Shown: positions 23,395 through 35,922, counted from the first letter of the stretch. The stretch is DNA of 64,000 nucleotides from Fistularia commersonii (GCA_037954325.1 JBBMNZ010000030.1:2465501-2529500), one strand, 5' to 3'. A program made the numbers and translations. The notes: generated by a model from the letters alone, not told the origin.

Positions 23395-24175
23395 ATTATT
23401 GTCGGACGTCTTAAAAAGTGTGATTTTCTTAAAATAAATAAGTCAAACACGTTCATCGACCATAAACTACATTTCCCAGAACGCATGACGATCGTGTTAC
23501 CCGAGAAGTGACGGCGTCCCGCCATTAGATCGCAGTGTATCCACATCTATGCCATTTTCAACAAGTGGAAATGAGAAATTTAAATGTTGATGCAGATGGA
23601 ACTCTGTTTCAAGAAAGATCGGAAGGCTATTACATGTTTGTGCTTCAAGGAGAAAAAGCGGTATGTTTTTTGTGTTACGGCCGTCAAAGAGTACAATCTA
23701 CGTCGGCATTTTGACACCGAACACGGAGCTAAGTGTGCTAACATTAGCCTTGCACGAAAACAACAAATTGTGCAAGAATTAAAAGCCAAAATGCAACATG
23801 CAGCAAATGTAACATTTTGGATTTGAATGAGTGATAAATTAATTAATAAAATAAGATTATTAAAATTTAATTGATAAGCCATTGAATATAAAACATAACA
23901 TTAAGGAGTAGTTATATTTATTTTACATTACATTCAGTTCCATTTAGTTCCATTTATACGGAACGCCAACGTAAACCTTCCAGAAAAACAACAAATTGTC
24001 CAAGAATTGTAACAATTCTGTAACAAATCTAACATTTTCAACTGGAATGAGTCATAAATTCAGGAGTAGTTGAATTTATTTTGCATCAAATTTAGTTCCA
24101 TTTCTACTGTGACCGTTCCATGTGGCCCTTGGAGGTCAACCATGATGCTGATGTGGGAAACGACCTCCACACCCC
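23395..24175 (+). mobile_element. Deleted hAT element with best-preserved BED finger
   Basis: The frame 23584-23826 keeps most of a BED zinc finger: a C-x-C pair in TCLCFKEKK, then the EYNLRRHFDTEHGAK segment that supplies the two histidines, then QQIVQELKAKMQ. The right end carries GACCTCCACACCCC, a degraded form of the TTTGACACCCCTG terminus. The transposase downstream of the finger is missing. Confidence 0.7.
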
Positions 24176-25192
24176 GATTTTAGACATTCACGCGAAGGAA
24201 ACCATCAGCCGGAGCGTCGGAAAAGTCAACATTTGTTTTTTGTTTTTTTTCAAAGGGCGAAAACGGTGGCGCATTGAAGTCGCCACTTTCTGATGAGTCC
24301 CCATGCCGTCACTCCCGTTGTCACCGCGTACACGGATATTATTAGTCGCTAGGAATGTGTGGGAGAACGCCTTGGGCGACAAGCCGTAAGTTCTCAGTGA
24401 CGCATCGTTCGTTGTCCTTGTTCTGATGTAAAGGGGGGGGGGGGGGGCCCTCGCTGGGCCTATGATGTCATCGGCGAATCGGCCAATGGGATAGAGGGAG
24501 CGCGTTTCGATTCGCGTTCGAAAGCTGGCGATCGAGTCTCCGTGTTCTCGGCATCGGAGACACGGAATCGTGCAAAAAGCGTGAACGGCGTCGCACCAGG
24601 TGGAAAACAGAGCTCTGAGGTGTTTTTTGAGGGTTAATCTAAGTTAATCCATAATTACTTTTCTTGCAGTGATTTTTAAGTCACTTAAGGGATTTGGACT
24701 TCCTGTGCGGCACCGAGGAGGATGAGCGAGTCCCTCTTTGGACGTTCATCATGGCCGCGGTGAGGATAGAGGAACGCAAAAAAAGAATGACATACGAGTC
24801 GAATAAGTAAGCGGCGGCGAATGAAATCATCACTCCGGAGGATTCGAAGTTGCGGTGGAGGATTTCGGAGAAGAAGGGGGACGACATGATCCACGTGTCG
24901 GTCCCGCTGCGTGAACGGCTTATATTCAGGACGTCATGTCACCTTGACCTCCTGCTCCTGCAGGGCCGCAATCATGATCTCTAAATACACCACCGGAAGA
25001 CCAGCTGGGGAGGAGAGCGGTTCACCTAGCAACACACACACACAAACACACACACACACACACACACCTGACCGACTGCATTTGAGAACACATGATAAAA
25101 CATTAGCAGCCGCAGACTCCCACGCCAGGTTATTCCTCTCAGTCTTTCCCACCCAGATCCACCCACGTCCCCCTGGGAGAAGCTGAGGATGG

Positions 25193-25225
<33 letters not shown>

Positions 25226-25400
25226 AGGAGGGGGGGTTCCCCTCCCTCCCTCCCTCCCTCCCTCCTCTGTGCCAACGGAACCGGAACCGTCTGGGCAAAA
25301 CAACAAATATGATGATTGATTATTGATTATTATGAATTGACCCCCTCCAGGCTAACAAACAGTTTTTTTTTTTCACTCACAGATCTTCACATTTACAAAA
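24176..25400. other. Upstream flank of adgrb1; microsatellites
   Basis: No gene recognised. Contains a poly-G run (about 24434-24447), a CA tract (25031-25068), a GT tract (25196-25222) about 130 bases further on that could pair with it, CCTCCC repeats (25240-25265) and a poly-A run (25398-25417). Confidence 0.5.
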
Positions 25401-26500
25401 AAAAAAAAAAAAAAAAAAGCCGGTGTTTCGCCTCCCGGTAACCGGTAACGGCCGCAGCCCTGCTCACTCCACCGATCCCGCTTCCGGTACCTTTGGCTCT
25501 GCGTTCACATCTGCGTAGTTTTGCGTGCAAAACCCCGCCTCTCTTCTTTCTCTCCGTGCGCAGACGCGGTCGCTCCTTCTCTCCCCGGACGCGCACACGC
25601 ACACGCACGCCCCTCCCTTCCCGCGAATGCTGTCTCATTCACCTCAGTATGCCGTCCACGCACTGACTCCCAGCCTCCGTCCAACGCGGGGAGGGGGGCG
25701 GGGTGCATATATACGTGCGTGGAGGAGGCCACACCGCCACACCGAGACCGCACCCGCCGGCAGCACCGCACAGCACCGCAAGCAGGAGGACTCCGAAGCC
25801 GGGAGTAGAAGTACCAACGTTTTCCAGCCGGAGCTCAGAGAGCAGACGAGCCGGACGCAGCGTCTGTTTCCGCGGACTGTTTTTTTCCCGGAGCTCCGAC
25901 TTCCATCCCTCCATCCTTCCTTCCTTCCTTCCTTCCTTCCTTCCCTCCTTCCTTCCCTCCTTCCCGGCTGCACGCCAGCTTTCCTGGGTCGAGCAGCCGA
26001 CTTAAGTTGGTAGTAAACTCTTTGGAGTTTGGTGAGAGTCGCTTCTTCACTGTTTTTAACTTTTCTCGGCTTGCGGGAGCGGACTGCCCTGAGTGTCGTG
26101 GGAGTGGACCCGGCGCGTCCTTCTCCCCCCCCCCACGGAAGTTTTTTGTTTCCCGGGGAGCGGGGAAAGAAAAAAAAAAACAAGAAAAGTTTCTCCGAGG
26201 TAAGAGCTTTTTTTTTTTTTCTTTTTTTTTTTTTCTTTTTGCGTGTTCTTTCCAACCCACTCCCACGGGGGGGGTTGCAGGAAAACTTCTCCGCCGCTGT
26301 CCGTGGTGCTGAACCCAACCTCCGCCGCGCATGCGCTGTTCTCCTCCTCGCCCCCTCGCTTTGCACCGCGCTAGAACTTTGAACCAACAGGTTGTTCCTC
26401 TTAACTTTTTCCCTGCTGGGAGAAGCTCAGCAGCAAAGATCTCAGGTTGGAGGACAAAAAACATCTTCCAGCACGAGAGGGAACGTGAGTTATCGAACCG
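25400..26500 (+). promoter_or_regulatory. adgrb1: adgrb1 promoter region and probable 5' UTR exons
   Basis: A GC-rich, CpG-dense stretch just upstream of adgrb1. A TATA-like string CATATATAC lies at about 25707-25714, with GGGGCGGGG (SP-type) just before it. A good splice donor (CCGAG then GTAAGAG) lies at 26200. An acceptor (GGGTTGCAG) at 26280 and a donor (GGAAC then GTGAGT) at 26485 would define a second untranslated exon, 26281-26484. A perfect NRF1-type palindrome GCGCATGCGC lies at 26327-26336, so transcription may instead start downstream of it. A TTCC/TCCC simple repeat occupies about 25913-25965. Exon borders here are inferred from splice sites only. Confidence 0.5.
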
Positions 26501-27880
26501 TGAACCTTTCATGGGCGCAGAGATCGCTCGCTTCCCCCGTCTCCCGCTGAAGCTGTGAGCATCTCCTTCAAGGATGATGGCTTCATGCATGTGTGTGTGT
26601 GTGTGTGTGTGTGACAACTGTCTCATCAAACGTGCATTTATTCATCTCGCACAGCTGTGAGTTCTCAGCCGTCTTGACAAATTGCCCCCAAACATTCACC
26701 TGCGTGTCATTATCCCTCCCATCTAAACCCTTTTCTGCCGCTAAGTCGGATGTTCTCGCTCAGGAGGCGACGCAACAGATTACTCGAGGGCGGTGAAGGA
26801 CGTGTTTTTTTTTTGTTTTTGTGCCTTTCAGATTAAATAAAATAACGCCATCTCCGTAACAACGTGCAGGAGGTGGCGGTTGGTGTTTGATGAGGAGGGA
26901 GAGGAACAGAAAGGTCAGCGGGAAGTGAGAGGAAGAGTCTTTTTGTGCCACAGCTGGACTTCTCTCTCTCTCTCCTCAGCAGATGCCCATTCATGGAGCT
27001 TCCGGTTGGCGGCGGCGGCGGCGGCGGGGAGGGGGGGGGGGGGGTTTGGAGGGGTAAAGTCACCCATCTGCACAAAGCAGATGTCTTCTCCGACGGAGGG
27101 AGGGAAGGGAAGGGAGAGGAAGGCGGTTAGGAGTTCTCTCTGACGAAAAGTAAAGTGAGTGTGGCTGCAGATTGTGATTGTGGAGGTGGAGGAACGTGCA
27201 GAAAACACATTTCGCCAGCAATGGGTGAAAATATGTGTGCAAAACCAAAGGAATGAGGAGGACGGACGTTGCTCGGCAACGGTTTCCACCTCCGAGATCG
27301 CCTCCGTCGGTCCGGACCTTGAAAGCGATGCTTCGGGTCTTCCCCCCCCCCCCCCCCCCCCGCGGTGCAAAGCGTGTGAAGACGCGCCATCGTGCACGCT
27401 TGCTCGGAGGCTGAAATGGCCGAGCGGATGCAACGGCGTGCGCGCGTTTGCCGACGGCCACGCCGCGCAGCAAATATGACCCGGGTATTATCCACGCCGC
27501 GAACGTAATTGGCCCTTTTTTTCACGGCCGCGGAAGAACGATCTCTCTTGTTTACGAGAGGAGCGCATCGGACGAATAACAAACTAACGGGCGTCTGCGG
27601 TTGCCAGTGGCGACGCTTCTGTAGACGTCAGAATGACGCACATGAGTCGCGGTTCGGTTCATTGTGTGGGAGGAATGAGTAAGAGCTCGGAGATACCGGC
27701 CTGTTGTGAAGGACTGTAATTGCTTTTTCATATCAATTATGTCCCAAAGAACCCGGCACTTTAGTTCTTCCCTAAAACACCACCGTGAAACCCACGGTGA
27801 ACATCACCTCTCCGCTTCCTGATTATTTCCATGTTGAACTTGCACCGACGGATGCGTTTGCTCCGTTTTTTTTGTTGCAG
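26501..27880 (+). other. adgrb1 5' intron (inferred)
   Basis: Between the presumed untranslated exon and the acceptor TTTTTTTTGTTGCAG at 27866-27880. Holds a GT tract (26590-26613), a GGC then poly-G run (about 27008-27041) and a poly-C run (27342-27361) that could form a G-quadruplex on one strand. Confidence 0.5.
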
Positions 27881-27998
27881 TTCTGCACGGAGCGTCTGAT
27901 GCAGTAGAGCTCCTCATCCAGCCGCTTCACCCGGGGGTTGAAAGTTCTACGTGCAGCCGAACAAAGAAGCCAGAACGGAGATCGGAAAATCCGAGCGG

Positions 27999-28701
27999 AT
28001 GGCGCGGCCAGCCTCCTGGGGCCCGTCCGGGGCCCTGGTCCTGCTCCTCTTGGGTTGGACCTCCTGCACGCCCTCCGGCCCGGCCTCCCCGACTTGCGCC
28101 ACCCTGGAGCAGAGCCGCTTCTTCGGCGTGTTCTCCTCGGCGACCACCCTCCCCTCGGCGCCGTGCTCCTGGACCCTGCAGAACCCGGACCCCCGCCGCT
28201 ACTCCGTCTACATGAAGATCACCAAACCCGTCGACTCCTGCGCGCCGCGCCAGATCAGGACCTTCCAGTTCGACTCCTTCATCGAGACCTCGCGCACCTA
28301 CCTGGGCATGGAGAGCTTCGACGAGGTGGTCAGGCTGTGCGACGCTTCCACCACCGTCACTTACCTGGAGTCCAGCAAGCAGTTCCTGCAGATCCGCAAA
28401 GTGGCGCCGAGGAACGCCCTGGAGGCCGCGCAGGCGGAGGCCGACGTCAGCGAGTTCAAGGCCGAGTTTTTAGTGGTGGGGAAGAGGAACCCGAGCATGC
28501 CCGCCTGCCAGATGTTGTGCCAGTGGCTGGAGAACTGCCTGTCCGCCAGCACCCGAGATTACCCCTGCGGCATCATGAACACGCCGTGCCAGTGCTGGGA
28601 GGCCCCGAAGAGGAAGCCGGGCAGCTGCTACCGGGGCGGCGTCTACGTGGAGAAGTGCACGCAGGTTCCCAAGGAGAACGGACGCACCGCCGAGATCCTC
28701 C
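27999..28701 (+). CDS. adgrb1: adgrb1 coding exon 1: signal peptide and CUB-like N terminus
   Basis: The exon begins at about 27881 after a good acceptor. The ATG at 27999 opens [20 protein letters not shown], a hydrophobic signal peptide of about 24 residues. Residues to about 234 form the cysteine-containing, CUB-like BAI amino terminus, with [27 protein letters not shown] and [11 protein letters not shown] segments close to human BAI1. Where human BAI1 has an RGD motif, this protein reads [10 protein letters not shown]. In-frame GTG or TTG codons lie upstream, but the ATG is the natural eukaryotic start. The exon ends in phase 1 before GTAAGT. Confidence 0.93.
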
Positions 28702-31700
28702 GTAAGTCCTCCGGTGGTCTTTATCGTGTTGTTTTGCAGCCCCGCGACCGGGAGGCCGTGTTCTCCGGGCCTCCGACGGCGCTTGTTTGTCTCCGAAGGG
28801 GAGTCGGGGTAACGATCCCGCCCTGCGGAGCATGAGCCTCGGCGGTGGATGTGCACTTTGCCTCCACGCCGTAATGAGAAGTAAATCAGAGGTATTAAGG
28901 AAATTTGTCGGCGCGGCTAAGTGGCGGGACGGCCTGAGGCGGCGTGGATGTTCTGCGAGGGAGGGAGGGCGCGAGGAGCACAAAGACCTCACAGTCGGGC
29001 GCCGGCGGAAATCGAAGCGCGCCACTTGTGGTTGGCATGGCGACGTGCCCGTCCGCCTTCCACGCCGCTCTACAGCAGTTCGCTCGCCGCGAGCGGTTAA
29101 AAGCAAACAATCGCCGTTTCAAAAGGAACTCCGATCCGCCTGAGTGCCGAGTTCATCCGCGAAAACACGTCTCATCTTTACGCGCAAAGAAACGCTCACG
29201 GAAGGGGTTTGGAGTTTTGTGCGCGATAAGAGCGACGATGAGCGCGCTCAGATTTTCCTCCTGTCGCTCCCTCCGCTTGCAGAAGGCTGGGCCGGCTGGG
29301 GACGCTGGTCCGTGTGCAGCCAGGAATGCGGCGGCGGCGTCCAGGTGCGAAGCCGCGCCTGCCAGCCGGAGGACGGCGTTTGCGAGGGCACGGTGGAGGA
29401 AGGCCGGGCGTGCAACCCTCAAACCTGCATCGGTGAGCTTCCGCCACTCCTCTCGGAGCTCCCGGAGCTCCAGGAGCTCCTTCCGGCGATGTAACCCTGT
29501 GACCTTCGCACTCTCCCAGGTAAAGAGCGCAGCCGGAGCCAGGGTTTGAGAGCCATCGTCGGTTTGAAGAGGGACGGCGCCGACGATTCCAACCGCGGCG
29601 CCGTCGCCACCCAGACAGGTGAGGGAGGTCCCTCTCCGCCGCGGATGTCCTTCCGAAAAGCCCGACGGCGGTTTTAACGGAGCTTTCGCGTCCGTCCGCA
29701 GTGGACGCCCAGGCCGACGAGTGGTCCCCCTGGAGCGAGTGCTCGGTCACGTGCGGCGAAGGCTGGCAGAGCCGCACCCGGATCTGCGCCACTTCCTCCT
29801 TCGGCTCCCAGTGCACGGGATCCCTGCGGGAGAACCGGCCCTGCAACAACACCGCCGTCTGCCCGGGTCAGCGCCGAGTTACTTTTTATCTCGCAACCTT
29901 AGCAGGACACGAGGCTGCTAAAGTCAAGATGCTTTCAAACTGCTTCGGTGTTTTTTGGGGGTTATTCATGGCACTTTGAGATATTATACAGCAGCGTTTT
30001 CATTCAGGAAGCATCTGAATCTGTGTATCTGAATCGGCAGTGGACGGCGCCTGGGACGAGTGGACCCCCTGGAGCCTGTGCTCGTCCACCTGCGGCCGAG
30101 GCTACCGCGACCGCACCCGCACCTGCAAGCTGCCCAAAAACGGCGGGGAGCCTTGCCAAGGCCCGCCCAGGCAGAAGAAGCTGTGCAACATCGCCGTTTG
30201 CCCCGGTGAGTCGGATCGGGGAGGGGGTTCCTGCTCATTACGCCAGAAGGTCGGACCCCTCAACCGATGTGGTCAAAAAGCTCCGCTGACTCAACGCTCT
30301 TACTCAGTAAATCAGACATTTCTGGTCCGCCTACGAGCCGTGTGCCGCGCAGATCCGCGGCGTTTCTGCCGAGAGATGATTCACTTTGTGGAAGCCGTGC
30401 GTTTTTTTTTTTGCACGCTCCCTTTGACAAACGCGCAACCGTGCTTCCCTCTAGTGGACGGATCGTGGAACGAGTGGTCGGCGTGGAGCGCCTGCACCGT
30501 GTCCTGCTCCAACGGCACCATGCAGAGAACCCGAGAGTGCAACGGGCCGTCGTACGGCGGCTCCGAGTGCCACGGCGGCTGGAAAGAGACGGCCAACTGC
30601 TTCCTGAAAGACTGTCCGGGTAAAACGCCGTCTCGTCCGCGACGACCCGAAGCCGCCGGATCTGGATCGGGAGCTCATTCGAGATCCCCTTTTTTTGTTT
30701 TTAGTCGACGGGTACTGGCATGCGTGGAGCTCCTGGGGCGGCTGCAGCAGGACTTGCGGCGGAGGCGTCCAGCAGAGGCAGAGGATCTGCGAGGGGCCTT
30801 TCTTCGGCGGAGAACCTTGTCCGGGAGAAACCGGCGAGAACAGGCGTTGCGGCGAGAAGAGGTGCCCCGGTGAGTGACCCCCGAAGAGATCTCGGTGGCG
30901 GTGAAGCGAGCGGATCTCTCATCGGGATTCCCGTGACCCGCAGAGCCTCACGAGATCTGCCCGGAGGAGAGCAACGGAGACGCGGTGTGGAAGAAAACCC
31001 CCGCCGGAGAAATGGCGGCCGTCGCCTGCCCCGCCGACGCCGCAGGTAGGGACGACACCGACGCGGATTTTCGCCGCGCTCTCCTTCGCGTTGAAACTGA
31101 CGGGACGCTCCCCGGCGGGGAAACAGGTCTGATCCTTCGCCGATGCACCCTGAACGCCGTGGGCCTCGCCACCTGGGAGAACCCCACCCACGTCAAGTGC
31201 GTCTCCAAGAACTACGAGAACATCCGGGCGCTGGTGAGTACCGAAGATCCCGCGGATCTCCGAAGCTTCCCGAATCCCCGCGCCCGCGATTAACTCCCCC
31301 CGCCTCCCGCAGTCCAGGGACCGCATCTCCAAGGCCGGGACGGAGCAGAACGTGGACGCGCTCACCGAGGTCATCTCGCGGCTGAGGTTCTCGTCCGACG
31401 AAGGCGCCAAGTACAGCGGCGACCTCCTGGCCACCATGGAAATCCTGAGGAACACCACGGAGCGGTACAAGGCGACCGCGCAGAAGCTGAACAACGCCGA
31501 CCTGGAGGTAACGCGGGGGGGGAGATGCATTCTACGGGGGTGCGAATGCGTTCTTTTGTACAGAAATAGAAGCGGAGGCTCGGCCTGCTCACACCTCGGT
31601 CTCCGTTTCAATGGCTTTCAGAACTACGTCCAGACAATCAGCAACCTTCTGAAGGAGGAGCACCGTGACAAATGGGAAGAGGCACAGCTGGTACGTGATA

Positions 31701-34491
31701 AGAGGGTGCGGGTTGTTCTCGTAAAAAGAATGTGTTGGAGTTTCCAGGGGAACATTGGTGTGGGGGGTAGAAAAGGTAGAAAAGCGACCGCCGGGGTAAT
31801 TCAGGCTTAAACGCAGCCTTCTGATCGTCCAAACGCCCAATTAGAGCGTGACGCCGAACCCCAGAGCGACCCTTGATTCGACCGGAAAGAAAGAACGCGG
31901 TGTTTTTTTTTTTTTTTTTGTTCCCGGTTCGAGAAAAATTTGAGAATTCCAGCTCGGCGTGCAGAAGTTCTGAGAAAAGAGAACACGTGCGTGATTGTGC
32001 AGAAAGGACGAGAGAGAGAGGGAGGGGGAAAGCGAGAGAGGTTTCGACGCCCACGTCGCAATCTGCGAGTGTCCGCGCCTTCCCGCGAGCCGATGGCGGT
32101 CGTAAGCGGACTCGGACGGCCCGTAACGCAGGAGGCGCCGCACCTTTCGCCCACATCGCCGCCGCTCTGCGTCAGAGATACGCAAGTCCGACGACCCTCC
32201 CATCCAGGAGAGAAAAAAAGGGAAAAAAGCAGAGAAAAAAAGCAATGGCCTGCCCGTATATGGCCTTCCGGAAGTTCTCCGGTTGCATAGCAGCAAGTGA
32301 TGGTTTTCTTTTTTTTTTTTTCCCCTCCCTACTTTTTCTTTCCTCCTCGCTGCTGAAAACCGCCGCGATCGTAGAGATCGGAACTCACAAACGCACGGGA
32401 CCGATCGCCACTCGTCGTTCCTAAAGCGGCTAATTAAACTAATTGCACGGGTTGCATAATGGATCCCATGAAACCGTTCGCTGCCCTTCTGACTCACCGC
32501 CCTTCCTCCCCCAGATGGGCCCCAGCATCAAGGAGTTCTTCCACCTCGTGGAGGACTTCGTGAACATGATCGGTATGCAAATGAACGGCTTCCAGGACGT
32601 CTACGAAGTCACCGAGAATTTAGGTGAGCCTCCCTTCCCCGTCCCCCCGCCTTCCGCCCGATGATTTGTCCTCTCCCCGGAGGAGCGCATCAATCTCGAT
32701 CTGCGAATCCGGGGTTCGTCAGGAGCGCCATCAGTTATCGCTCTGACAGAGCCGAGTCCATCAGTCAGCCCTTATTGCCCCTGACGTTTCAGAGTTGTTG
32801 TGCGTTTGATCCTGAGTGTATCCGGCGCGGCACATATTACTCGTCCGTCCACTAATCATTCTGTCAAACACCCCGAGGATGTCTGTAAATTCACTCCGCG
32901 AGAACCCGCCGTTCCCGCAAAAGCTCGACGCCCCTTTCTTTGTCCGTCTCAGTCTAAGTCCCTCCGTCTTCGTCCTCAGTGATGAGCGTCCACAAACGCC
33001 CGACCACCACCAGCTCCAACTTCACCTTCCCCGGGAAGAGCTGGAGGGGCATGTTGGACTGGGTGAGGACGGCCGAGGAGAAGATCTCGGTGTCCCGCGA
33101 CGCTCTGTCCCTGGAGCAGACCGGTAAGGCCTCGGCATTCGGAGGGCGGCTCGGCCAACCGGCCGCTGGGTTTGACCCTAAACGGTCAATTTCTGTGTGT
33201 TTCCAGGCGGCGACGCTTTCGTCACCGGCATCGTCCTCTACAGGAACCTGGGTTCTCTCCTGTCCTTCCAGAGGTAATCCACCCGCAATACCGCTTCCCA
33301 CCACCGGGCGGCGCCATAAGCGCCGTCTTTGCCCCGTGTTTTCCGAATCTGCAGTTTGTGCCGGAACTCTCGGTCCGACTCTGAAGGCCTCAACCGGGGT
33401 CGTAATCCTTCCTCTCGCTCCGAACCCAGCGGGTAATTTCCGTTTTTTTTTTTTTGTTTTCCTCTCCGCAGCAACACAACCCTCCTCAACTCCAAGGTGG
33501 TGACGGTGATCGTCAAGCCGAACCCGGCCGTGCTGTCGTCGCCCGTCGAGATCGTGTTCCCCCACCTCCACAATGTACGTCCCCTCACGGTTCCTCAAGC
33601 TAATTGAGTCTTGCGAATAAATCCCCGCCTCTTGCGAGCGTCTTGCCCGCAGCCGTTGCCCCGCGCTGACATTTTGCAGACATTTTCAGTGACTTTGGCT
33701 TGTAACTGTCAGTTAAAACCCACAAGGTTGGACCACGACGTAAAACGACGCCTGTAAAACGGTGGCGCGACGGCGGCGAAGTGTCACTTCTCGCGCTTTC
33801 AATTCCTCACAATGCATTTCCCATCCGCCCCTTTCTTCGCAGGGCACCATGAACGAAACCTGCCTGTCGTGGGACGAGAGCGAAACGTAAGTGTCGGCCT
33901 CCGTCCTCGATCAAAAACCCGTCGCCCGTTCCCCCGCATCCGTCCCTCACGCCTTCCAAACTTCCCCCTGTTCTCGCGGCCGCCATTTTCAACTTCCGCG
34001 GATCGAGCGGACGTTTTCACGGACACTCGGCGAATCGCGAAAGGAGCTTCTGGTGTTTTCGCGACCATTTGCATTTAGATAGATGTGTACACTTGTGGAG
34101 CACGGATAAGAGATAACACACACGGGAAGTGTTTGCACCCAAAGCAAGGCACGGCGGAAACCGACCCGGAAATGTAATTAACTGCCATACTTTTGCAAAG
34201 GGGGGTTGAAATTTGATTAATTTTGGACAGCCGGCCGTGATTAGACTAGAAAATGGCGCTGGGAGCGAGGGGGGGGGTCGGATGCACGAAGCGGGAGCGC
34301 CGGAAACGCTCCATTAGCTGCAGCATCACAAGACCTTTTCACTTTTGTGGGCGTAAAGCGCAAAAACGAAGGATGGGCTTTTTCACGTGACTTTGCGGCA
34401 AAACCCCGTTCGGTGGCCTCCTGACCCAATTTGACTCGTTGATCCCTGGTATTTTACCGATAACCTTGTCGCCCTGTGTTCATCGTCCTCT

Positions 34492-34526
<35 letters not shown>

Positions 34527-35751
34527 TTCATCAGCCGCTGCTCGGGTTCGGGCTCAAGAGAAGGTAGAAAAATAAATATGGGCAGGATCAAGCGGAGGGT
34601 TGCAGCCTTCGCCTCGGGACAGAAACAATAACAATAATTCACATTGTCTTCATTCTCCTCTCCAAAACCAAAGGGGATGGTGTGTGTGTGTGTGTGTGTG
34701 TGTTTGGGGAGGCAGCCAGGTGTTGCGGACGAACCCATGTCTAGCGGGGTTACCGTAACCATGGCAACAGATGATACACATGATGTCGATAATGAGATTT
34801 ATGAAGGCCCGTCGTTATCGATCGGGAAGGGGAGGAGGCGGAAAGCCTTTATGGGGGAGTTTTTTCTTATTTTTAGTCATATTTAAAATAAATTCAGGTA
34901 TATTTTTTGATGGCTTTTAGTTATTTTAAACCAGATAGGCTGTTTGATCCGGATATAGTCTGAGAGGAAGAAGAAGAAGAAGAAGAAGAAAAAGGGAAAA
35001 AAAAACCCTTGAAGAGGCTCCCTCTTTAGAGATGTGTGAGATGTGAAGGCAGCCCTCCGCTGAGTCCCTCTCCTCTTCCTCCTCCTCCTCCTCCTCCTCC
35101 TCCTCCTCCTCCTCCTCCTCTCCTCTGTGCAGTTCCTCCCTGCTCGGCTCCTGGTCGGCGCGGAGCTGCAGAGCCGTCCCCGTCCACTCATTCGCGACCA
35201 AATGCGTGTGTGACAGCATCTCCACCTTCGCCATCTTAGCGCGCATCAACTTCGACTCGGTAAGTCCTTCATCCTTCCTTCCTGCATCGTGTGTGTGTGT
35301 GTGTGTGTGTGTGTGCTTTTGCAAGCCGACTTGTTGGTGCGTTTATTTATTTTACATCCATTTTTTTTTTTTTTTTTTTTTTTGCGTGCTGCGGTGCCTT
35401 CAGGTGCCTCTTTTGTCTCCGGACATCGGAAAGGTTGATCGCGGATCCATGACGCGACGCGTCGATGCGCAAAATTTAAAAAAAAAAAAAAAAAGAATCG
35501 ATCGAATTAATGATTACAAGGCGGGTTATTTCGTTGAATTTTGGATTTTGCTCGTTTTGTTTGTTTGTTTGTTTGTTTGTTTTTTTAATCCTCCTTCTTT
35601 GCTTTCACGTGATGAGACGCAGCAGCGTGCTGGAGACGCGGTGTGTTTCCGCCGTTTGCGCTGACATTGTGCGCAAAGTGCGCAGCGGGACGCTTTGTCT
35701 CCGGGATACACTCCTGTGGGGTTTTTTTTTTTCCATGCGCAAAGACAATGT

Positions 35752-35785
<34 letters not shown>

Positions 35786-35876
35786 TAGACCGTGTTGCTT
35801 CAGATGGCTGTTCTCTCTTGTTGCCCTGGCAACGGCTTCTGCAGCGCACACTCGGCCTGTGTGATTCTTGATAAGG

Positions 35877-35922
<46 letters not shown>

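Noticed and set aside
24681..24894. Minus-strand frame MSSPFFSEILHRNF
   Set aside because: Briefly looked like a membrane protein fragment, but no family resemblance or splice context supports it.
25644..26629. Two minus-strand open frames of 247 and 264 codons over the adgrb1 promoter
   Set aside because: Their sequence is mostly low complexity from TTCC, poly-T and TCC repeats (lysine, glutamate, glycine runs). They overlap the presumed 5' UTR on the opposite strand.
27951..27998. Upstream in-frame extension of adgrb1 beginning with GTG
   Set aside because: GTG is not a normal start in animals. The ATG at 27999 is followed directly by a good signal peptide.
29196..29852. 218-codon minus-strand open frame
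   Set aside because: It is the shadow of the thrombospondin-repeat exons of adgrb1, caused by GC-rich codons.
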